The notes under the pieces are model-generated. The model had not been told where the DNA came from. It was given only the letters and a program-made list of their open reading frames with translations, and ran no database searches. Below, one piece after another: positions 1 to 7,660 of a stretch of 64,000 nucleotides of DNA. Position numbers and translations under genes: made by a program. Each line of letters begins with the position of its first letter. Within the stretch, counting starts at the first letter, position 1. The stretch spans positions 19,998,501 through 20,062,500 of the forward strand of contig JAQISU010000081.1 in NCBI GenBank assembly GCA_029339505.1, written 5' to 3'. This DNA comes from Unio delphinus. Taxonomy: Eukaryota > Mollusca > Bivalvia > Unionida > Unionidae.

Positions 1-780
1 CTCCATCATATATTTGGATTCTGCAGAAATGTCAGAAAAGTCATCTATGGAGCCAAACACACAATCGCGTTAGTGCGAAAAGGCGATGACAATGATGCAA
101 TTTGGCATACTGGTGCCGCTGAAGGTAAAGTTGTTTTGAGTAAAATAGTATTGTGGATGCCAGTAATGACCCCATCAATTAACACGGAAGAGCGGCTACT
201 TTCATTTATGGACACAGGCGGCAAATCATTGATAAGTTGGCTAACAACAACAACTGATGTCAAACAGGATGATGTTAATGGTACATTTACATGGCACTTA
301 GCAGCCAAACAAGGCGTTTCAACTCCACGTCATATATTTATAGCGCTACAGAATAGGAATCGACCAGGCTCCCAAGAACGCAGTCATATGATATTTGATC
401 GATTAGGGGTAAGTGAGGTTTCACTGAGAATAAACGGACAACAAGAACCATCTGAGGATATACAGCTTAATTATAACAATAACCAAATAGCACGTGTGTA
501 TCATCGGATGCTGTCATATATGGGTCGTGATCAAAACGTTGATACCGGTTTGCAAATATCGCAAGTCGATTTTAAGAACTTGTATCCGATTTATTACTTT
601 TCGCTGGAGCATCTTGATTTAATGAGACAATCCGTCGTTGACATACATTTTAGGGCTCGTATAGATCCTGGTGGTGTTGATTATAGAGCGGTTGCTGTTA
701 TTCTCAGCGATAAATCAATGTTGTTAGAAGGGGTTGGCGGACGAATGAGACTTCTTGATGCACCAGTGGAAAATATGTAA
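1..780 (+). CDS. Polinton major capsid protein, 3' portion (partial)
   Basis: The frame is open from base 1 to the TAA at 778-780, so the real start is upstream and the GTG at 73 is not a start. About 259 codons are visible. The region begins with FGFCRN and a following VIYGAKHTIALVR segment, then a W/MP motif (VLWMPVMTPS), then alternating short beta-strand-like stretches including the PRHIFIALQNRNR and NYNNNQIARVY segments. This order matches, from memory, the C-terminal half of the capsid-like protein common in Polintons of invertebrates, which forms the capsid shell as a double jelly-roll trimer. The stop codon is directly followed by the next gene's ATG. No break is visible in this part. 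Family assignment is from recall of conserved motifs, not from a search. Confidence 0.72.
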   Translation, partial: LHHIFGFCRNVRKVIYGAKHTIALVRKGDDNDAIWHTGAAEGKVVLSKIVLWMPVMTPSINTEERLLSFMDTGGKSLISWLTTTTDVKQDDVNGTFTWHLAAKQGVSTPRHIFIALQNRNRPGSQERSHMIFDRLGVSEVSLRINGQQEPSEDIQLNYNNNQIARVYHRMLSYMGRDQNVDTGLQISQVDFKNLYPIYYFSLEHLDLMRQSVVDIHFRARIDPGGVDYRAVAVILSDKSMLLEGVGGRMRLLDAPVENM

Positions 781-1236
781 ATGAAACTTGAAGAGTTTCC
801 AATTAGATCAATTGAAAGCATAAATGTGTTTTACAATAAAATGCCATATAGTGTTATTAGTGTCAAGCTGACTGATGGTCAGGTCAAGAAATTGCGATCA
901 AAATCCGCTAAAGAATGTGGAACAACAATAACGTTGAAACCAACGCAGATGTCCGGCGGTACACATAAAATATCACTGACGGATCGTCAAATAAAACATT
1001 TCAATGATGCGCTAAAGAAACGGCGAGGGGTTCAAATTGTATTTTCAAAGGCTGCAGTCGCCAACATGATAAAATCAGGTGGTATATTTCCATTATTAGC
1101 TGCAATACCAGCATTGATTGCAGCGGCTGCCGCAGCAGTGGCGAAAGCGGCAGCGTTGGGGGCCGTTGGGACCGCGGCAGGGATGGCGTTGAAAAAGGCA
1201 ACTGGAAAAGGATATAAAAAAAGGGAAAGGGTCTAA
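781..1236 (+). CDS. Small Ala-rich virion protein (pX/pVI-like position)
   Basis: ATG follows the capsid stop with no gap. The protein has 151 residues: an N-terminal part with Lys/Arg-rich stretches, then a strongly hydrophobic Ala-rich segment at about residues 103-137 (SGGIFPLLAAIPALIAAAA and on), then a basic tail GKGYKKRERV. Adenovirus-like elements place a small basic or membrane-active virion protein between capsid and protease, and this fits that slot. The annotated C-terminus may be altered: in the third frame the sequence just past the A7 run at about 1215 reads G-K-G-L-R-L-P-G and, 60 nt later, G-S-G-L-R-L-P-G, so a homopolymer length change may have cut off a glycine-motif tail. 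Function is inferred from position and composition. Confidence 0.55.
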   Translation: MKLEEFPIRSIESINVFYNKMPYSVISVKLTDGQVKKLRSKSAKECGTTITLKPTQMSGGTHKISLTDRQIKHFNDALKKRRGVQIVFSKAAVANMIKSGGIFPLLAAIPALIAAAAAAVAKAAALGAVGTAAGMALKKATGKGYKKRERV

Positions 1237-1309
1237 GACTACCAGGAACCCCGTATTCATGGTACAGCGGGAGATCCGTTCACGGATCGGGTCTAAGACT
1301 ACCAGGAAC
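1229..1309 (+). repeat. 60-bp direct duplication between virion protein and protease genes
   Basis: The same 21 bases occur at 1229-1249 and 1289-1309, exactly 60 bp apart. The duplication spans the stop of the upstream gene and the start region of the protease gene. Because 60 is a multiple of three, it repeats a motif in each frame: GSKTTRN in the protease frame and GLRLPG in the third frame. Confidence 0.8.
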
Positions 1310-1771
1310 GGTTTATTAGTTGAAAGCCCAATTCTCCCTATGTCCAATTTTGATTTAATTGATGCTGCTAAAAAACTAGCGATAAAAAACTTCAGAGTGT
1401 TTTTTATGAGAGATCAATTACCGAGGAAACCTAAACGCGTTGAAACCGGTATCATCAATCTTGATAACAGTAACGGATCGGGAACTCACTGGGTTGCATA
1501 CGCGATTGATCCACGTGGGATTGTTTATTTCGATTCATATGGGTTAGCCCCACCGAGCGAGTTTATGCGGAATATAAATTCAAAGAATCAATCAATTCCG
1601 ATTTTTTATTCCACGCTGCCAACACAACAATTAAATGATCCACCGATATGCGGCCGTGAGGTATTAAATGTCCTCGCGGAGATTTCATCGTCACAGAAAC
1701 CACCTCATCTGGTTGTAAACGAATACACGAGTGGGAAATTGCAGGGTAATTTTAGAGAATCAATGAATTGA
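1259..1771 (+). CDS. Adenain-like cysteine protease (Polinton PRO)
   Basis: The gene encodes 170 residues from ATG 1259; the conserved part begins at Met28 (ATG 1340), which may be the real start. Active-site signature of the adenovirus-type C5 protease family: GSGTHWV with the catalytic His at residue 77, YFDSYG with Asp at 92, a Gln-Gln pair at about 123-124 as oxyanion-hole candidate, and PPICG with the nucleophile Cys at 131. The spacing and order His, Asp, Gln, Cys fit the family, which cleaves virion precursor proteins during maturation. No stop or frameshift lies inside the domain, unlike the downstream genes. The frame is also open upstream of the ATG into the 60-bp duplication, so a fusion with the preceding protein in the ancestor is possible. 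Confidence 0.82.
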   Translation: MVQREIRSRIGSKTTRNGLLVESPILPMSNFDLIDAAKKLAIKNFRVFFMRDQLPRKPKRVETGIINLDNSNGSGTHWVAYAIDPRGIVYFDSYGLAPPSEFMRNINSKNQSIPIFYSTLPTQQLNDPPICGREVLNVLAEISSSQKPPHLVVNEYTSGKLQGNFRESMN

Positions 1772-3211
1772 AAATACAAGTTGCGCTAACAATAATGATT
1801 AATATTTGGGGACAATCTCTGTCAATGTCGAAACCATCTGCGAGTTCTATCGAGGATGTAAAAAGAAAAATTAAAGATTAAATTGCTGAGACGTTAAATT
1901 AAGTAAATGTTGACCCGAACGAAATAGTTGTATTTCAAGATCGCCAGGGTAAATTGAAATCCAGTGATGTGTCATTGGATGACATTTTAAAACGACAACA
2001 CGACGCCGCTGAAAACTCTATTGCGCTGTATTCCAAAGGTGGACAACTTAAACCAGGCGCACTTGTGTCTACGATCACCGACGCGATTGCCAATCACGGT
2101 CGTGAGTTGGATGATCATCTTCGGGGTTATAATGCTTTTCGAAGAAATATCGTTGGTAAGTTCTTTGGAGCCCCACCTGTGGTTAGTATGTCTCTCGCTG
2201 AAATCAAAGACCTTCTGAATTTATTCTTTTATAACACGAGCACGAATAAAATAATGAGTCCTGAAGAAGTCAAGGCAAAATATCTCGATATTTACAACGA
2301 TCTTCTTAAACTAAAAGAAGATTTTGAAAAGGTACAAAAACCCACTAACGACGTTGTTGTTAATTTTTTTGGAAACCCGCTTGTAGCAGGCATGACTCTC
2401 GCTGAAATTAGCGAGTTTATTGGCAGGCATACTCACAATGCCTACCTCGCTAATAGTTTCTTTGGCGTCGCGGCTACATCTACGATAACTCTCAAAGATA
2501 TTAATATGTTTATGGTGAGACAAGCAACACTTAATACCATCGTGGATAAATTTTTAGGGAGAACACCCGTGTCTGAAACCACATCGTTGACAGGCATGAC
2601 TCTCGCTGAAATTAAAAGCGCTATTGACAAACAAAAGCACACCAGCGATATTGTTAATAAGTTCTTTGAGAGCATTAGCCTCCAAGTAATCACGACGAAA
2701 TTTTCTAACATCGACAACCATATTAAAACCCAAGCACGGATTAGAATCAACGAATTTCTGGTTTCATTCTTTTCTGACAAGGGGGGGGGGGGAGGGAGAA
2801 ACAATAGATCTTGACGAAATCAAGGCAAATTATCTCAATCTAAAAGAAAATTTTGAAAAGATAAAGATTCCGCATCTAGACACTGAAGTTAAAAATATCG
2901 TGTATACGGTCGAGCATGGAGCCATGGATTGGGTAAAAGACCTTTATACTACGCTGTCCATCGGTCTCTTGGGCGGAACGGATATAGTTGATCTCCTCTC
3001 GCATACGTGGATCGATGGTATCTACAGGCTAACGTGGATCTCTGTAGATCAATTTAATATGATCGCGGACGGTAAAACCTACTCTGGTGGCACCGCGACG
3101 TTTATTTTTGATGGTCGCAAACTAGACTTTAATGTCGTCGCGGTTAATAGCTCCACCGTTAGATCAAAAATAACTTGGTGTTTAGAACTTGTACATAATT
3201 TTTCCGGCTGA
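1771..3211 (+). pseudogene. Broken gene: ubiquitin-like N-terminus plus FFG-repeat stalk and beta C-terminus
   Basis: Frame 1 runs from 1771 to 2814 with two TAA stops at 1879-1881 and 1900-1902; at the G12 run (2781-2792) the coding signal shifts one frame and ends at 3211. Before and after the stops the sequence looks ubiquitin-like: SSIEDVKRKIKD fits the ubiquitin helix, then VDPNEIVVFQDRQGKLKSSD fits the next strands, and the region ends in Y-S-K-G-G at about 2040. After it come about six repeats of a pattern like (V/I)x(K/N)FFGxPxVxxM(T/S)LAEI, at about 2149, 2356, 2449, 2540, 2653 and 2746. A sibling motif (DEIKANYL) follows the frameshift. The last 100 codons look beta-rich and end in a Trp/Leu-rich stretch. 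A fibre or stalk protein is one guess; I do not recognise the family. Confidence 0.5.
2781..2796 (+). other. Homopolymer frameshift site (G12)
   Basis: Twelve G, one A and three more G lie at the point where the open frame changes from frame 1 to frame 2. Upstream and downstream halves carry related repeat motifs, so they belong to one gene. It could be a true mutation or a sequencing error in a long G run. Confidence 0.65.
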
Positions 3212-3285
3212 AGCTCTATACCTACGACATCCCAACCCATTAACGATGGCGAATAATTGAAAACACTAGCGGGTTTGAAATAGTA

Positions 3286-3910
3286 ATGACATCGATGAAA
3301 TCAATTGAACCGATAATAGTCCCGTTGACAGTCAGTGGAATCACAATCGCATCGATATCGATGCGATACCGTAAAAGAATTTTCCGCAAACTTGAAATCG
3401 CTTTCTGAGCGCTATCGTGAAAAAATGAAAAAATACCGCAGAAGAATTACCGCCATCGATGTAACTGTGTACTCGGTATCCGGTGTGATGGCCAGCGCCG
3501 GGGTTATTTTGTCGACGGTGACCATGATGGCTCCGATTGCAGTTCCAATTGCTATCTACGCGGCAACAACAATTGCTGCAGTCGCCACCGCGATAACTAA
3601 AAAGTTATCATCGTGTTCTCAGAAAAAACTCAGTGATTATACAGCTCGGTATCGGGTGGTATTTGACGCGTACTCGAAATTATCCGAATTTATCTCACTG
3701 TCGATAGATAATTCGTTCATATCCGATGTTGAATTTTCCGCGATGACCCAGTTGTATAACTCCGCGATGTTGAAATCGGAAATTGAAGACAGCGTTAATA
3801 ATAATGTCACTACAATTCAACGAATTGCAACTGCTTCAACGAATCGCGGAGAATACCACTCCGATACGAACAAGCATGATATCAATAACATCAACAAACC
3901 CCGAATTTAG
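3286..3910 (+). CDS. Small protein with two hydrophobic segments (Polinton accessory/minor virion protein)
   Basis: The long open frame runs 3335-3910 (GTG at 3335, no ATG). It has a Lys/Arg-rich amphipathic stretch (ERYREKMKKYRRRI), then two adjacent hydrophobic segments at about residues 46-66 and 68-88 (VSGVMASAGVILSTV and PIAVPIAIYAATTIAAV), then a basic KK-SCSQKK patch and a helical C-terminus with IDNSFISDVEFSAM. Proteins of this layout (coil, double hydrophobic hairpin, coil) are common in invertebrate Polintons. A different frame from ATG 3286 gives a more usual N-terminus (hydrophobic, IVPLTVSGITIAS) and runs into this frame near 3340-3385, so a frameshift at the 5' end is likely. 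The 3' end overlaps the next gene by 35 bp. Exact role is unknown. Confidence 0.5.
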
Positions 3911-5144
3911 TGTGAACTTCCCTTCTCCGATTCCAGTTCGTGAGATCGCGCTGGCAAAATTACGAGTATATCATAGCTGGCCTAATATCAGATCTGTTGC
4001 ATTTGGTGGTCAGCAACCCAATAACGCACTGGTGTTCTCGTATAAGAATAAACCCAATGGCACTCCAGAGTGGGAAACTGTTTCGTTACCAACTGGGTCG
4101 TACCAAATTGAGCAAATCGATGCTGAAATTCAGCGTAGAATAAAATCAATTACTGGAAATGAATCAAGCATAGCTATTAAACTTCATGAACCGACGCTCT
4201 CGTCGTCGATCGAAATAAGCACAGAGGGATACATTGTAGATATCTATAACAGCTCGTTAAGAACAGTGTTAGGATGGCCTGAAAAACCACCCGGAGCCAC
4301 CACTGACTTAACCACGGACGTACAATCATATCATGAAATCAATCCCAGTTATCGAGATAATTTATCTGATATAAGAAAAGGAAAAATCGCCGATAGATTT
4401 ATATTTACCAACAAAGACACATTGCAATGGGATTTTATCATTAAAAGAACAGCCGACTCATCTGTTACTATTTCATTTACGCTAAGTGACGTCATTGATT
4501 ATTTTAAGGAAATTAATCAATTATATAACACACAACTAGAACAACTATAGCAAACAAAATCGCGAAAACACATTGAAATAATAAATCAGCTTGTATCTGA
4601 CATGGAATATATCAATGAACTAATTATTAAAACAATAATTAATGACAACAGCGACAGTAAACAACAATTCCTAACCAGTTACAAGACCACAGAAGACAAT
4701 CTACGTAATTTCAAGCTTCCCCGGTACAAAGCTGAAAGACTGAAAGAACATATTGGTGATATTATCAAGACATTACAATTACAAGATTCAACTACACTCC
4801 TTAAATATAATAATGACCCAGATGGCGGTGGTAGGCATATTGCACCGCACAATGTAAATATTTCAACGGTGATTGCGCTCAATTTAGTATGTGATGCAAT
4901 TGAAGGAAGCTATCAAATTAATCTAGAGCAATCAAATCAAGCTCAGCAGGGATATATTCTTTATTCATTTGCACCAATAGCTCCTCCAGGATTCCTAATT
5001 ATTGAAAACCCAATTAATCCTGTCTACATGCGATGCCATAATAATTCGCTAACAAGAATTAATTTCCGACTCACTGACCAGTCAAATAATTTGATTGATC
5101 TACAAGATGAGGTGTTAGCGATTAGTCTGTTTGTAAGGTCCTAA
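3876..5144 (+). pseudogene. Penton-like minor capsid protein gene, interrupted by one TAG
   Basis: ATG 3876 is my chosen start; it is the first Met followed by the conserved strand NPEFSVNFPSPI. The frame stays open to 5144 except for a single TAG at 4548-4550; the codons on both sides are in the same frame. First part: LPTGSYQIEQIDAEI and TEGYIVDIY motifs, typical of a single jelly-roll minor capsid protein of Polintons. Last part: GSYQIN followed by a YILYSFAPIAPPGFLII segment, then FRLTDQSNNLIDL, which in other elements I remember lying close behind the first part. Between them, about residues 175-310, is a Lys/Glu/Leu-rich helical insert (KQTKSRKHIEIINQL, FKLPRYKAERLKEHI). The TAG falls at the start of that insert. 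The gene overlaps the upstream one and is the last of the element. Confidence 0.55.
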
Positions 5145-5193
5145 AGACTGGATCAAATATTTGGTTGAACTCGTAAAAGAATTGTTAACCCAT

Positions 5194-5343
5194 AGCAGCA
5201 GAGAGGGTGAATGACAACGACGTTGGCGTATATAAGGAAATCTTATTTTATCGAATAAACGCCATTTTTTTTACTATTTGGTAGAAGCCTCAGATTTCCG
5301 AATCGACGCTCGGAAAGTTGTAGGGTTCACCCTCTCTGCTGCT
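5194..5343. repeat. Terminal inverted-repeat/hairpin segment of the element
   Basis: AGCAGCAGAGAGGGTGAA at 5194-5211 is the exact reverse complement of TTCACCCTCTCTGCTGCT at 5326-5343. Inside lie further nested inverted repeats: GGAAATCT (5236-5243) with AGATTTCC (5293-5300), and TTCCGA/TCGGAA (5296-5301 and 5310-5315) with an 8-base loop. The segment begins AG and ends CT, as Polinton termini do. Flanks ACCCAT and TAAACT do not match, so it is not a simple recent 6-bp-TSD insertion by itself. Confidence 0.65.
5229..5236 (+). promoter_or_regulatory. TATA-box-like site in the terminal repeat
   Basis: TATATAAG sits in the terminal inverted-repeat segment, about 85 bp after the last element gene. 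Terminal repeats of large viral-type transposons often carry promoters; here no gene follows it on +, so activity is speculative. Confidence 0.3.
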
Positions 5344-7439
5344 TAAACTAAATTGGCTTGACATTCATGCAATGTATGTATATGGATACATACCTTTAAA
5401 TCCCAACCCAGCTTAATAGGTGGGGTTGTAGAAAATGCTCTCTAAAAATTGTATCTATACTGTTGCTGCTCAATAAGTCACGGATTGTCCTCTTAGGTGC
5501 GCTTAGTATTTTGGAGTGTGATCCTTGACGTGTCAGACAAAGAATAGTATCAGGCAGAAAGTTTCCATTCTTCGGTTCTTTTTCATTGTTTTTCTCATTT
5601 CTGTCTTGTCTACTTTTTTCTTCTTCCTATCGTCTTTTTCAGCCAGGCTTTCATTTCTTATCGACTTGTAGTAGATGAACGTATTAGCAAAGCTGCCATA
5701 TTGGAAAAGAGGGGAATGTGAGTAGACTGGGTTTGAAACATTTGTTGTCCTTCTTTCTCATCTTCCATTTCATCGGTCTTGTCTACAGTCGTCTTTTGAA
5801 CTACTGCTGATTTTTGTTTACCTTAGATTTTAGTCACATGCAAAATATATCTGTCTTATTAGGTTTAACTCCTCGTCTAAATCTTTATATTTAAACATTT
5901 GCAGACGTTGCATCGTCCGTAGAATCTGATAGTTTTGCCATTTCTGACAAATAATTTAATGATTTAACTCTTGTTGCAAGTGAGATGTCTCTGAGAATCG
6001 GATTGGAAAAAAGTGAGGTATCTGTTGTTCCATCCACCGTTGTTAGGAACTAAAGTTAACTTTCGTTTCTCTATAGGTCCCAGGTGGATAACTGTCATTT
6101 CCTCTTGGCATGTTTTTATCTTTGCTGACTTTAAATTTAGTTTGAACCATTTAGTAAAGAAAGTGACGATATCGTCATATGTACTGATTCTATACAATCA
6201 CGTCAAAGAATCCCTTCCATACGCACTGATGATTCCTTTAGGTGCTTTCTGAATGATTACTTTTTCTATCAGATAATTGACTTTGGCATGTATATTGACT
6301 GCCTCGTTTCTCCTCTTTTGAAACATAGTTTTTTACATAGACGATGGTGCAAACTTCAAGATGAAAGCATCTTTCTTCATAGAAACTGAAGTAGCTCTAT
6401 CGGAGCACTTTTAATGGCCTGATTGTGGGTCCTGCTAGACAACAAGCGTGGCTGACCAACTAAATCGTTTGAATATATATTCTTCGATCAAACACTCTTG
6501 TCAAAGATATTTAATGTTTTTTTTTTTTACAAATTATGATTTTATTTGATAGTGATGGTGATGAACACCTTGCAGTAATTAACGTGCTGCCAAAGTGAAC
6601 AATTGTAATAATTCTCTTTAGCTGGCGTCAATTAAATGTTAACGTAATTATGAATTTATTTCACGACCGATGGCATACAGTTACAGTGGATGAATCAATT
6701 TATCAGGAGAATAAGCTTAAACGATAGTCATGTTAAATACGTTTGTAGAGGAAAGAAGTTTATGTTAATTTTATATAGTTTTTGTTGTTCTCGTACTTAG
6801 ACAGCTGAGTCTGAGAACAACGACGCATACATTACTGAGCCTCCTGGTCAGCAACCACGAAATAAAACTTTTCAAAAACTCTCAAATAATTCTGAGTGGT
6901 AGGTTTTAAATTGATCATTAAACATGCATATCTCAATCGAGTCTAACTGATCAGCTAGTACAGGAACTTCAATTATATATCGCACACTTAAACAACACCA
7001 CAAGATGAAAATTGAAACTGATGGCGTTATCCGCTTTATATTGTTGAAATAGATTTTGAGTAATGTATTTAATAGGATGACGTCTTTCTTCTTTGTCTTT
7101 CCTAAGATGCAAAATAAAATGATCTGCATTTAGACTAAAGACACACGATCCGATCGTATTCACAAGGAAACCTTTTTCTAACAAAATGTTTTCTTCTTGA
7201 GTTTCTCCGAATTTCGCCCAGCTCTGAACAAGGAACAGGTTTATAAACCTGATTATGATTATCGGTTTAGCGAAAAGAATTTGGGAGATACAGTAATAAA
7301 AACACCATTTCTGCATGTTACCATTCAATCTCTTTCGAGAACGGTGTCCAAGATATTGAACGACCTATCTAGGGAAAGAGATTCAAGTGAAGTTTCGCTT
7401 TTCCCCGTTTAACTTTAAAACTGACTTTTAAACTCCCCC

Positions 7440-7607
7440 GATCGTTGGTGCTTTGACCATATCTGCCGTGACTCCAAAGATAATCTGTCCGTTTAGAAAG
7501 TAGGTCATCTCCGGAGCTTCAGGCCTAGTGATCAATGGATGGGGAGATGACTACCACTCACAACCGGCTGCGCCGACTGTCTATAGGCGATCATTTTCTC
7601 CAAGGAT

Positions 7608-7660
<53 letters not shown>
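7440..7660 (+). mobile_element. Possible retroposon 3' end with (ATT)n tail
   Basis: A relatively GC-rich block (7440-7608, including CGGCTGCGCCGACTGTCTAT) runs directly into an uninterrupted ATT microsatellite at 7609-7660. A body followed by a simple-repeat tail is typical of SINE/LINE 3' ends. No second copy is present in the window, so the call is weak. Confidence 0.3.

Larger units (their letters stand above)
1..5343 (+). mobile_element. Polinton/Maverick-type (adintovirus-like) element, right-hand part, decayed
   Basis: Six consecutive + strand genes, tightly packed, are followed by a terminal inverted-repeat segment. The set (double jelly-roll-type capsid protein, small Ala-rich virion protein, adenain-like protease, hydrophobic protein, penton-like protein) is the morphogenesis module of Polintons. 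The left part, with integrase, polymerase B and ATPase expected, lies outside the window. Lesions seen: two TAA codons at 1879 and 1900, a frameshift at the G12 run at 2781, a probable frameshift near 3340-3385, and a TAG at 4548. The right end is placed at 5343, where the sequence ends in CT and a change to plain AT-rich flank follows. The matching left end and 6-bp target duplication cannot be seen. Module identity is fairly sure; the exact terminus is inferred. Confidence 0.8.

Noticed and set aside
5185..5346. piggyBac-type element with TTAA target sites around the hairpin segment
   Set aside because: TTAA occurs at both sides, but the left one is followed by CCCAT before the inverted arm while the right one is not, so the ends are not symmetrical.
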